A stretch of DNA of 64,000 nucleotides. It comes from JAEZDR01 sp039811185 (GTDB lineage Bacteria > Bacteroidota > Bacteroidia > Chitinophagales > Chitinophagaceae). Positions within the stretch are counted from its first letter, which is position 1. Each line of letters opens with the position of its first letter. The notes beneath the pieces were generated by a model. The model did not search any database, was not told the DNA's origin, and saw only the letters and a list, made by a program, of their open reading frames with translations. The DNA is taken from positions 186,001-250,000 of the forward strand of contig JBDHYF010000001.1 of the NCBI GenBank assembly GCA_039811185.1. Reading direction: 5' to 3'. This document shows positions 10,239 through 18,193 of this stretch, piece by piece. The position numbers were made by a program, and so were the translations under genes.

Positions 10239-10643
10239 GCACAAAAAACTGTTATTGCAACTCCACAAAAGAAAACGGCTGTTAGAAAGCTGAACAAAAA
10301 TTCCAAACTTTTTAAAACCATCATTAAGTCGATCCTGGATAAAAAAGGCGAACACATTGTATCGCTGGATTTGCGTAAGATTGATGAGGCAGTGGCCGAT
10401 TTTTTTATTGTATGCGAAGCAGGCAGCGGCCCGCAAATACGGGCAATTGCCGATGCGGTTGAAATGAATGTGAAGCAAGAGTGTGGAGAGCATGCGTACA
10501 AAACGGAGGGCTTTTCGGCTCTTCAATGGGTGTTGATAGATTATGTAAACGTAGTGGTGCACATTATGCAGCCGGCAACAAGAAGCTTTTATAAAATTGA
10601 AGAGATGTGGAGCGATGCCGATGTACAGGAACACGGAAACTAA
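10236..10643 (+). CDS. rsfS: Ribosome silencing factor RsfS
   Basis: A 135-residue RsfS/Iojap protein, which binds ribosomal protein uL14 and blocks subunit joining when nutrients are short. The conserved core is visible from about residue 28: KSILDKKGEHIVSLDLRKI, then VADFFIVCEAGSGPQIRAIAD, GFSALQWVLIDYVNVVVHIM and a C-terminal YKIEEMWSDA. No ATG precedes the core, so TTG at 10236 is the likely start. It leads a plus-strand cluster with ftsH only 25 bases downstream, an order I know from other Bacteroidota. It is divergent from birA, which also seems to start with TTG. Confidence 0.92.
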   Translation: MAQKTVIATPQKKTAVRKLNKNSKLFKTIIKSILDKKGEHIVSLDLRKIDEAVADFFIVCEAGSGPQIRAIADAVEMNVKQECGEHAYKTEGFSALQWVLIDYVNVVVHIMQPATRSFYKIEEMWSDADVQEHGN

Positions 10644-10668
10644 ATAAAAACTGAGCGCAGAAAACGAT

Positions 10669-12747
10669 ATGTTACAGAACGATAAAAACGAAAAACCAAA
10701 TCTCTTGAACAAAGGAAGACCAAGTCCCGACGATAAAAACGGCGGCCGCAACAAAGGGCCGCGTTTTAGTATATATTGGATTTATGCCACCATAGCCATT
10801 GTACTCATTGGCTATAGTTTTTTTAATGTAGGATCGGGCGAAGCCTTGCCCATTTCCGAAATTGAGTTTAAGAATAAGATGCTCGTAAACAACGACGTTG
10901 AAAAACTCGATTTTGTGCGCAACAAAGAGCTTGTAAGGGTTTATATTAAATCCGGCAAGCTTACCGAACCGTATTATGCCGAAAAATTTAAACACGTAGC
11001 GCCACAGCGTAACCGTGGACCCCACTTTCAATTTTACATTACCGACTGGGAAAGCTTTAATAACAGCCTTCGCAATTTTTATGCGGCCCACACCGATGTG
11101 AGTGAAGTACCCACGCACGTAGCCAACGAGGGCGAACTGTTTGGTCCTATCCTGAACATTGTGCTCACCGTATTGCTCTTTGTAGGGTTGTGGGTGTTGC
11201 TGATGCGGAAGGTGGGCGGCGGCGGACCCGGCGGCGGTGGACCCGGCGGCATCTTTAACATTGGCAAGTCGAGAGCTACTCTTTTTGAAAAAGGCCAGAA
11301 GGTAAACATCACATTCGCCGATGTGGCCGGCCTCGACGAAGCAAAAGTGGAGGTGATGGAGATTGTTGACTTCTTAAAAAGTCCGAAAAAATATACGGCG
11401 CTTGGCGGTAAAATTCCAAAAGGCGCCTTACTGGTTGGCCCTCCGGGAACGGGGAAAACGCTTTTAGCCAAGGCCATGGCGGGCGAAGCGCAGGTTCCGT
11501 TTTTCAGCATGAGCGGATCCGACTTCGTTGAACTGTTTGTTGGTGTGGGCGCAAGCCGTGTACGCGATTTATTTAAGCAGGCAAGAGAAAAAGCACCTTG
11601 TATCATTTTTATTGATGAGATCGACGCCATTGGCCGCGCCAGAGGCAGAAACGCAATGGTAAGCAACGACGAACGCGAGAACACACTGAACCAGTTGCTC
11701 GTGGAGATGGATGGTTTTGGCACCGACAGCGGAATTATTATTCTTGCTGCCACCAACCGCCCGGATGTTCTCGACAGTGCTCTGTTGCGCCCCGGCCGCT
11801 TCGACCGTCAGATTACTATTGACCGCCCTGATGTAAAAGGGCGTGAAGCCATTTTTAAAGTGCACTTAAAGCCAATTAAAATTTCGCAGACGCTCGACAT
11901 TTACAAGCTCGCCGAACAAACGCCGGGCTTTGCAGGAGCAGATATTGCCAACGTTTGTAACGAGGCCGCTTTAATAGCCGCAAGAAAAGGAAAAGACGCA
12001 GTTGATATGAGCGATTTTCAAGACGCAATCGACCGGGTTATCGGCGGCCTTGAGAAGAAAAATAAAATTATCTCTCCGGAAGAAAAAGAAATTATTGCCT
12101 ACCATGAGGCAGGACACGCTATTTGCGGATGGTTTTTAGAACATGCTTATCCCTTGCTGAAGGTTACCATCGTGCCGCGCGGCACGGCAGCGCTCGGATA
12201 CGCACAATACACACCAAAAGAGCAATACCTGTACAACACCGATCAGTTGATGGATCAGATTTGCATGACGTTAGGCGGGCGTGCATCTGAGCAAATTTTC
12301 TTCGGTAAAATATCAACCGGCGCCTCCAACGATCTTCAGCAGGTTTCGAAAATTGCTTACAGCATGATTACCGTTTACGGTATGAATCCGAAAATCGGAA
12401 ACATCAGTTACTACGATCCTCAAAGCGAGGGCGGATTTACAAAACCCTATAGCGAGGAAACCGGAAAAATTATAGATGAAGAAGTGCGCAACCTCATCAG
12501 CGATGCCTATCAGCGCACCATTACACTTTTAACCGAAAAAAAGAAAGAGGTGGAAGTGTTGGCGAAAGAGCTTTTGGAAAAAGAAGTTTTGTTTCAGAGC
12601 GATGTGGAAGCGCTTATTGGCAAACGTCCCTATGGCGAAAAGAAAACGCTGGATATTGAGGTGGACGAAGAAAAACCGCATCAGCATGGCGGTGCTGTAA
12701 GTGGTGGCGTTCCTCCTTACAACAGTGATATTGATCCGCCACATTAA
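10669..12747 (+). CDS. ftsH: ATP-dependent zinc metalloprotease FtsH
   Basis: A 692-residue membrane AAA+ protease that degrades misfolded membrane proteins and selected regulators. It has a basic N-terminal tail, TM1 near residues 38-55, a periplasmic domain, and TM2 near 160-180. A glycine/proline-rich linker of repeated GGGGPG follows. The AAA domain has GPPGTGKT at 257-264 and FIDEIDAIGR after it. The protease domain has the zinc site HEAGH at 479-483 and a third ligand at Asp555. In E. coli, FtsH sets lipid A output by degrading LpxC. Here it is in a tight cluster with lpxH, 9 bases before the LUD gene. Confidence 0.97.
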   Translation: MLQNDKNEKPNLLNKGRPSPDDKNGGRNKGPRFSIYWIYATIAIVLIGYSFFNVGSGEALPISEIEFKNKMLVNNDVEKLDFVRNKELVRVYIKSGKLTEPYYAEKFKHVAPQRNRGPHFQFYITDWESFNNSLRNFYAAHTDVSEVPTHVANEGELFGPILNIVLTVLLFVGLWVLLMRKVGGGGPGGGGPGGIFNIGKSRATLFEKGQKVNITFADVAGLDEAKVEVMEIVDFLKSPKKYTALGGKIPKGALLVGPPGTGKTLLAKAMAGEAQVPFFSMSGSDFVELFVGVGASRVRDLFKQAREKAPCIIFIDEIDAIGRARGRNAMVSNDERENTLNQLLVEMDGFGTDSGIIILAATNRPDVLDSALLRPGRFDRQITIDRPDVKGREAIFKVHLKPIKISQTLDIYKLAEQTPGFAGADIANVCNEAALIAARKGKDAVDMSDFQDAIDRVIGGLEKKNKIISPEEKEIIAYHEAGHAICGWFLEHAYPLLKVTIVPRGTAALGYAQYTPKEQYLYNTDQLMDQICMTLGGRASEQIFFGKISTGASNDLQQVSKIAYSMITVYGMNPKIGNISYYDPQSEGGFTKPYSEETGKIIDEEVRNLISDAYQRTITLLTEKKKEVEVLAKELLEKEVLFQSDVEALIGKRPYGEKKTLDIEVDEEKPHQHGGAVSGGVPPYNSDIDPPH

Positions 12748-12756
12748 TTTTGAAAA

Positions 12757-13395
12757 ATGCATTCCGACTCCAAACAGAAAGTACTTCAAAAAATACAACA
12801 GGCACTGAAAACAACGGTGCCTGTTCCGTTTAACAAAACCGAATCATCACCGATATACACCGTTGATGCGGAAGATAACGACGTTTTGTTTGCTAAGAAC
12901 TTTGCGGCACTCAGTGGGAAATTTGCCTACTTCGAAAATATTTCTTTGCTTCTCGATGCATTGATGCAACTGCTTCGCGAGCACAAAATGGAAAAGGTTT
13001 TTTGTAATGATGATGGATTGATTAAGGCGATAAACAGCAGGTATCCGGAGTTTATATTTCACGGCGACCTGGCCGGCTGCGATGTGGCGCTTACGGGCTG
13101 TGAAGCCCTCGTTGCACGTACGGGCAGCATTGTTTTGTCGAGCATCGCAAACGGCAGGGCAGCGGGGGTGTATGCACCCATTCACATTTGCATTGCGCAC
13201 ACCAGTCAGGTGGTATCCGATATTTCCGATGCACTGAAAAAACTAAGAGAGAAGTATCCGCTGAACATGCCATCGCTCATTAGCTTTGCTTCCGGTCCCA
13301 GCCGCACAGCAGATATTGAAAAAACTCTGGTAATCGGTATTCACGGGCCGCAGGAAGTTTATTGTTTGCTGGCAGAAGATGCTGAGTTAAATTGA
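12757..13395 (+). CDS. LUD-domain (LutC/YkgG family) protein
   Basis: A 212-residue single-domain LUD protein. Visible family features are TGCEALVARTGSIVLSS near residues 110-126, then HICIAHTSQVV and ISFASGPSRTADIEKTLVIGIHGP near 170-195. In B. subtilis, LutC works with LutA and LutB to oxidise lactate, but no lutA or lutB is nearby. Bacteroidota commonly carry an isolated LUD gene beside ftsH, so its role here is probably different and is not known to me. It sits 9 bases after ftsH and 7 before lpxH, consistent with one transcript. Confidence 0.85.
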   Translation: MHSDSKQKVLQKIQQALKTTVPVPFNKTESSPIYTVDAEDNDVLFAKNFAALSGKFAYFENISLLLDALMQLLREHKMEKVFCNDDGLIKAINSRYPEFIFHGDLAGCDVALTGCEALVARTGSIVLSSIANGRAAGVYAPIHICIAHTSQVVSDISDALKKLREKYPLNMPSLISFASGPSRTADIEKTLVIGIHGPQEVYCLLAEDAELN

Positions 13396-13402
13396 ATTTT
13401 CC

Positions 13403-14158
13403 ATGAGTGAAGCAGAAAAAAAGATATATTTTTTATCCGACTTCCATTTAGGAGCACCGGACTATCACAAAAGTCTCGAAAGGGAAAAGAAGATTGTGCG
13501 GTTTCTGAACGAAATAGAAGAGAGCGCGTCTGAGATCTTCATTTTAGGCGACATGTTCGATTTTTGGTTCGAATACAAAAATGTTGTTCCCAAGGGCTTT
13601 GTTCGTTTGCTGGGAACACTTGCACAGCTTTCCGACAACGGAATAAAGCTGCATTTCTTTATCGGCAATCACGATATGTGGATGAAAAGCTATTTGCAGC
13701 AGGAATTGAATATGTCGGTATATTTTCATCCAAAAGAATTTTTATTGAATGGCAAGTCGTTTTTGATTGGTCACGGTGATGGCCTCGGTCCTTCAGATCA
13801 TGGATATAAGTTTTTAAAAAAAGTGTTTCGCAATCCGGTTTGTCAGTTCCTTTTTGGTTCGCTGCATCCCTATGCGGGAATTAACATTGCAAACTATTTC
13901 AGCAGAAAAAGCCGTGAAAAAACCGGCAGTTCCGATCAGGTTTTTTTAGGAGAAGAAAACGAATGGCTGGTTCTGTATGCGCGTGAGCAGCTGAAGATTC
14001 GCCACTACGACTATTTTGTGTTCGGCCATCGCCACCTGCCACTTGAAATTAAGCTGACCGAGACGAGCACTTACATTAATTTAGGCGACTGGATTACCCA
14101 TTTTACCTATGCCGTTTTGGACGGACAAAAAATGAAGTTGGAAACATGGAACGGTTAA
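13403..14158 (+). CDS. lpxH: UDP-2,3-diacylglucosamine diphosphatase (LpxH-type)
   Basis: A 251-residue calcineurin-like phosphoesterase of the LpxH type, which cleaves UDP-2,3-diacylglucosamine to lipid X in lipid A synthesis at the inner-membrane face. The metal-binding pattern is complete: Asp13 and His15 in SDFHLG, Asp50 in LGDMFDFWFEY, Asn89-His90 in GNHD, His124 in GHGDGLGP, and GHRHLP near 208-213. Extra helices between residues 130 and 195 correspond to the LpxH cap. The last 13 bases overlap the start of the next gene, suggesting translational coupling. Confidence 0.93.
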   Translation: MSEAEKKIYFLSDFHLGAPDYHKSLEREKKIVRFLNEIEESASEIFILGDMFDFWFEYKNVVPKGFVRLLGTLAQLSDNGIKLHFFIGNHDMWMKSYLQQELNMSVYFHPKEFLLNGKSFLIGHGDGLGPSDHGYKFLKKVFRNPVCQFLFGSLHPYAGINIANYFSRKSREKTGSSDQVFLGEENEWLVLYAREQLKIRHYDYFVFGHRHLPLEIKLTETSTYINLGDWITHFTYAVLDGQKMKLETWNG

Positions 14159-14949
14159 AGATAATAGCAACAATTACCTGCACTTTTTTGCTGAATATCT
14201 CACTTTTAGCTCAGAAAAAAATGATTGCGGTGCCTGAAAATACCACAGCGGTTTATGCAGATAATTTATCGGACTACTACCTTGTTACTTCCAACAATCA
14301 GGTGATTAAAAAACGCTTCAACGGCGATTCGGTAGCAACGTTTAACTACAACAAAAAAGCGGGCGCCTTAACAAAAATCGACGTAACCAATCCCTTTAAA
14401 ATTCTTGCATTCTATAAAACCTTTTCAACAGTTGTGATACTCGATAATCACCTCAGCCAAAAAGGTGTCGTGAATTTGTCGGGCTTACAAATTTTAAATC
14501 CGGCGGCGATTGCGCTCAGCTACGACAACAACATTTGGGTGTTCGACGAAATGAGCGGTACAATTAAAAAAATTGATGAAAGAGGCAATTTGCTTAGTGA
14601 AACTACCGATCTCCGAACAGCACTCGGCACTGCGTTTAAGCCGAATGCGCTGTTCGACCGGGATGGAAAGTTGTATTTGTACGATGCAAGCATCGGATTT
14701 TTAGTGTTTGATTATTACGGAGCGCTTGTCAACCAAATACCCCTGCTCAACTGGAAAAACGTTGCGGTTGAAAACGGAAACATCTACGGTTTAACGGACA
14801 ACACAGTAAACATTTACTCCACCAAAACGCACATTCAAAATTTGTTGCAAAACATTGCGCCCGACGGATTGAAGGATGTGCTTATCAAGAATAACAGCAT
14901 TTGGTTGTTGTACCCTTCTACGCTAAAAATTTTTGAACTGAACCAATAA
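14146..14949 (+). CDS. Secreted, probable beta-propeller protein of unknown function
   Basis: A 267-residue protein with a signal peptide (residues 1-22, hydrophobic core TCTFLLNISLL, ending LAQ). The rest is a series of about five or six short repeats of alternating beta-type segments such as NNIWVFDEMSGTIKKID, GKLYLYDASIGFLVFDYYG and GNIYGLTDNTVNIYS. This pattern suggests an NHL/YVTN-like propeller exported to the periplasm or beyond. I recognise no catalytic motif. It overlaps lpxH by 13 bases and mscS by one base (ATG shares the A of TAA), so it is probably translated together with both. The function is unknown. Confidence 0.7.
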   Translation: MERLKIIATITCTFLLNISLLAQKKMIAVPENTTAVYADNLSDYYLVTSNNQVIKKRFNGDSVATFNYNKKAGALTKIDVTNPFKILAFYKTFSTVVILDNHLSQKGVVNLSGLQILNPAAIALSYDNNIWVFDEMSGTIKKIDERGNLLSETTDLRTALGTAFKPNALFDRDGKLYLYDASIGFLVFDYYGALVNQIPLLNWKNVAVENGNIYGLTDNTVNIYSTKTHIQNLLQNIAPDGLKDVLIKNNSIWLLYPSTLKIFELNQ

Positions 14950-16037
14950 TGCACGAAGTATTTACATACGTTATTTTAGAGAATACCGTTGCCAGATATT
15001 GCACGGTGGCGCTGATTATGGTGCTTGCATTGTTGTTAAAGCGGTTTATTTCCCGCCATCTTGCGTTAATACTTTTTACACTGTTTGCGAAAGCGCATAA
15101 GCCTTTTTTAAAGGAATCATTTCTCGAGCTGATCATTCAACCGCTGCAATGGTTCATCTTTTATTTAATCGCATTCATTGCCTTCGATCAGTTGCAGTTT
15201 CCTGAGGCGATGTCGGCAAAAGTTTTTAATACCGACATCAAAGTCATTTTCCGTTCGCTCGCCAATTTAATACTCATCGTTTCCTTCATCAAGCTTTGCA
15301 TAAAGGCCAATTTATTCTTTGCGCTTGTTTTGGAGCGAAGGGCAAAACATACCAACAGTTCAGCAGATAACTTGCTTGTTGTTTTCTTCAAAGACTTTTT
15401 TAAGGTGATGTTGATTATAGCCGGTTTCCTGCTGACGATAAAATTCGTTTTTTATCAGCCTTTGTCGGGCTTGTTTACTGGACTCGGCATTATGGGTGCA
15501 GCTATTGCACTCAGCACACGCGAAAGCCTGGAAAACCTGATTGCGGCTTTCATTATTTTCTTCGACCGGCCGTTCACATCCGGCGACGTGGTGAAGATTC
15601 AAACCTTTACCGGAACGGTTGAAAAAATTGGACTGCGCAGCACGAGAATCCGCACAGATCAAAAAACCTATATCACTGTTCCCAACAAACAAATGGTTGA
15701 TTCCATTTTAGATAACCTGTCTAAGCGAACGCAAAAGAAAACCGAGATCCGGCTGGAACTTGATCTGCAAACACCGCCACAAAAAATTCTTGAGTTAAAA
15801 ACCAGAATCTATGGCTTAATTGAAAGCGAAAAGATGGTCGATTCTTTCTCCGTTTGGATTACCGACACAGGTAAAACCGCTCACTTAATTTCAATAGATT
15901 ACTTTGTTTCAATAACGGTAACAGTAGCGGAAGAACAGCAACTGAAGGAGAGTAATATTCTCGCTGTTTTAAAAATGATCGACGAATTGGAAATTAAATT
16001 GCAAAACCAAAAACCTTTGTTTGTGGCAGTGCATTAA
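14949..16037 (+). CDS. Small-conductance mechanosensitive channel (MscS family)
   Basis: A 362-residue inner-membrane channel with about four to five N-terminal helices (roughly residues 12-30, 56-80, 93-115, 140-165). The pore helix region and beta domain read GLGIMGAAIALSTRESLENL near residue 178 and FDRPFTSGDVVKI near 205. A cytoplasmic alpha/beta vestibule follows. It releases solutes when the membrane is stretched by hypo-osmotic shock. The pore segment has the small-residue packing typical of MscS. It starts on the stop codon of the propeller gene and its stop (TTAA) is shared with the convergent thioredoxin-like gene. Confidence 0.92.
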   Translation: MHEVFTYVILENTVARYCTVALIMVLALLLKRFISRHLALILFTLFAKAHKPFLKESFLELIIQPLQWFIFYLIAFIAFDQLQFPEAMSAKVFNTDIKVIFRSLANLILIVSFIKLCIKANLFFALVLERRAKHTNSSADNLLVVFFKDFFKVMLIIAGFLLTIKFVFYQPLSGLFTGLGIMGAAIALSTRESLENLIAAFIIFFDRPFTSGDVVKIQTFTGTVEKIGLRSTRIRTDQKTYITVPNKQMVDSILDNLSKRTQKKTEIRLELDLQTPPQKILELKTRIYGLIESEKMVDSFSVWITDTGKTAHLISIDYFVSITVTVAEEQQLKESNILAVLKMIDELEIKLQNQKPLFVAVH

Positions 16038-16552
16038 AGACGTTCGATAATTTCTTTCAGCTCCCGGTCAATCGCGCCATACTTGCCGTATTCAACAACA
16101 CGCCCTACTTCCTTTTCGTTTTGCAGCACAATGAATGTGGGAACATTGGTAACCCCATACTTTTCCGCAATATCGGTTGTTGATTTTTTACTGCGGTCAA
16201 CGGCAATCATCCTGATGTTTTTTGCATCGTAACCGCTCATGTCCGCGAGCTTATAAAAAAGTGGAAGCAGGTTATGGGTGTCTTCGCACCAGGTGCCGCC
16301 AAATACGAGCATCTTAAACTTATCCTTGTTTTTTGCGAACACATCTATTGCATCCTGCGCAGGATTTACATATTTGTAGGTTTCATTAAACCATCTGCAC
16401 GACGAATCTGTTTCCAGAATTTGCCTGCTGATTTCTCCTTTTAAAAACGTTTCATTATTCTCCATAATAACCTCGTAATTTTCTTTGCTTACTTTCTTCT
16501 GTGTGCTGCATGAAACCATGGCGAGCAGCAGCATTGCCGTTATCCATTTCAT
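16034..16552 (-). CDS. Thioredoxin-fold lipoprotein with a single active-site cysteine
   Basis: A 172-residue lipoprotein: signal peptide with lipobox AMVSC (Cys15), then a linker, then a thioredoxin fold from about residue 65. The active-site position reads GTWCEDT (Cys89, with Thr92 where the second cysteine would be), followed by the cis-proline loop NVPTF. The missing second cysteine rules out ordinary dithiol exchange. Related Bacteroidota proteins show W-C-x-D-[ST] at this place. It is one base from the MerR gene upstream on the same strand and overlaps the mscS stop. The partner is unknown. Confidence 0.85.
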   Translation of the reverse strand: MKWITAMLLLAMVSCSTQKKVSKENYEVIMENNETFLKGEISRQILETDSSCRWFNETYKYVNPAQDAIDVFAKNKDKFKMLVFGGTWCEDTHNLLPLFYKLADMSGYDAKNIRMIAVDRSKKSTTDIAEKYGVTNVPTFIVLQNEKEVGRVVEYGKYGAIDRELKEIIERL

Positions 16553-17242
16553 TTATTCCAGATTAAATTTTAAATCGATGAAGAAAGCCCTGATTTCTTT
16601 CAGCGTTTCAATCAATAACAAGTTATCTTCCGCCTGATCACGGTTGTTTTTCAAGTATGCTTTCGCGCCTTCGATCGTGTATTTTTTCTGGCGCAGCAGA
16701 TAATAAATAGTCACCATCGTTTTTACATCTTCCGGCCGGAACAATCTGTCGCCTTTTTTGTTTTTACGGGGCTTCAATGAGGGAAATTCGGTTTCCCAAT
16801 AGCGAATTAAAGAAGCGTTTACGTTAAACCATTTTGCTACGGTGCTGATGGGATAATACTTTTTCGAATACAACGCTTCATCATCGGGAATTTGAATATC
16901 GCTGATATCGAAACGAGCGGTTAAAGGAATACGACCGCGCTTTAAAAACGGCTCTGGTGGCGCGTTTGCGGCGGCTCCGGTTTCAGCTGCAGCTCCTGTT
17001 TTCACCTCCTCAGCAGGCGTTTCTGTTTTTCTAAACTTTATTTTTACTGCAATACTCGCATCTTCAAAAATCAAACTGTTAGCGGTGGGCGGTTGTTCAG
17101 CATCTGAATGCCCGCGCTGCTCCTCAATGGCAGGCTGCGCAGCTGCGTCCGGCTTTTTCAAACCGGCATCAGCCTCCTGCAAAACAGGAAGTTCTTCGGG
17201 CTGCGGCGGTATTTCCTCACCAAACAAATTCAGCTGACGCAT
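16553..17242 (-). CDS. MerR-family transcriptional regulator with long N-terminal extension
   Basis: A 229-residue protein. Residues 1-105 are low-complexity, rich in Ala, Pro and Glu, and probably disordered. The MerR winged helix-turn-helix is internal (about 128-200): KKYYPISTVAKWFNVNASLIRYWE, then RKNKKGDRLFRPEDV. There is no C-terminal effector domain beyond a short helix, so the protein is probably not a classical metal or drug sensor. It directly precedes the thioredoxin-like lipoprotein and is divergent from the 3-hydroxyacyl-CoA dehydrogenase gene, either of which could be a target. Confidence 0.88.
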   Translation of the reverse strand: MRQLNLFGEEIPPQPEELPVLQEADAGLKKPDAAAQPAIEEQRGHSDAEQPPTANSLIFEDASIAVKIKFRKTETPAEEVKTGAAAETGAAANAPPEPFLKRGRIPLTARFDISDIQIPDDEALYSKKYYPISTVAKWFNVNASLIRYWETEFPSLKPRKNKKGDRLFRPEDVKTMVTIYYLLRQKKYTIEGAKAYLKNNRDQAEDNLLLIETLKEIRAFFIDLKFNLE

Positions 17243-17315
17243 ACCGTAAAATTAAGGGATAGTCCTATCTGCTGCCTCTAATTTTTGGCGTTCGTTATAA
17301 GAAGTAACTATCCTT

Positions 17316-17323
17316 TAAGTTTG
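17316..17323 (+). promoter_or_regulatory. -7 promoter element before the hydroxyacyl-CoA dehydrogenase gene
   Basis: TAAGTTTG fits the Bacteroidota -7 consensus TAnnTTTG and lies 14 bases before the ATG at 17338. No convincing TTTG is found at the right distance upstream. Confidence 0.5.
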
Positions 17324-17337
17324 TAAAAAATAACTGT

Positions 17338-18183
17338 ATGGACGCAAAAACGATTGTCGTATGCGGAGCAGGAACAATGGGCAGTGGAATTGCGCAGGCG
17401 GCCCTTACCGCGGGCTTTCGGGTAGTGTTGTACGATGTGAATCCGCAAATGATTGAAAAAGGCAAAGCATCCGTACATGAGGGAATAGAATTCTTAGTGT
17501 CGAAAAATAAATTGAGGCCCGAACAAGCCGCTCAGCTCAACACAAACATTCTGTTTACTTCACAATGTTCAGATTGTGTGGGCGATGTAATCATCGAAGC
17601 GATTATTGAAAACGCCGCTGCCAAACAAGAACTGTTTAACAAACTGGCAGCCATCAACAGCCGCCATGCAATTTTCGCGACCAATACATCATCTCTTTCA
17701 GTAACAGAGCTGGCCGTCGGCGTTTACAATCCGTCGCGTGTCGTAGGGATGCACTTTTTCAATCCTGCTCCCGTAATGAAACTGGTTGAAGTGGTTCAAT
17801 CGAAATTGAGCGATGAAAGCGCCATACAAACCATTATGGAGATAGCAAAAAAGATGGGTAAAACGCCGGTTCGCTGTGCCGATGTACCCGGCTTTATCGT
17901 TAACCGGGTAGCCCGTCACTATTATCTCGAAGCCATGAAACTGGTAGAGAACGGCTTAGCCACAATTGAATCGGTAGATGAAGCACTCGAAAACGCAGGA
18001 TTTAAAATGGGACCTTTCAGGTTGATGGATATGATTGGAATGGACATCAATTTTTCTGTAAGTAACATTGTATGGGAAGCCTTAGGAAAACCCGCGCGGT
18101 TAACGCCATCGCCTTTGCAAAAAAAACTGGTAGAAGCAGGCGAACTCGGCAGAAAAACAGGAAAAGGATTTTATCAGTATTAA
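17338..18183 (+). CDS. 3-hydroxybutyryl-CoA (3-hydroxyacyl-CoA) dehydrogenase
   Basis: A 281-residue NAD(P)-dependent dehydrogenase that interconverts 3-hydroxyacyl-CoA and 3-ketoacyl-CoA. The Rossmann motif GAGTMGSG is at residues 10-17. The family signature ATNTSSLSVTEL is near 115-126 and the catalytic stretch HFFNPAPVMKLVEV is near 138-151, with the conserved VPGFIVNRV near 183. The C-terminal domain ends in GRKTGKGFYQY. The length matches single-function Hbd/PaaH enzymes rather than fused FadB. The next gene starts 10 bases later. Confidence 0.94.
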   Translation: MDAKTIVVCGAGTMGSGIAQAALTAGFRVVLYDVNPQMIEKGKASVHEGIEFLVSKNKLRPEQAAQLNTNILFTSQCSDCVGDVIIEAIIENAAAKQELFNKLAAINSRHAIFATNTSSLSVTELAVGVYNPSRVVGMHFFNPAPVMKLVEVVQSKLSDESAIQTIMEIAKKMGKTPVRCADVPGFIVNRVARHYYLEAMKLVENGLATIESVDEALENAGFKMGPFRLMDMIGMDINFSVSNIVWEALGKPARLTPSPLQKKLVEAGELGRKTGKGFYQY

Positions 18184-18193
18184 CAGAAATCAG

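Noticed and set aside
10224..10754. Minus-strand open frame of 176 codons spanning rsfS and the start of ftsH
   Set aside because: It covers two well-supported plus-strand genes and their junction, and shows no recognisable domain.
11079..11756. Long minus-strand open frame (225 codons) inside ftsH
   Set aside because: It is fully antisense to the conserved AAA domain of ftsH, and its translation is Ser/Pro/Thr-rich with no family match.
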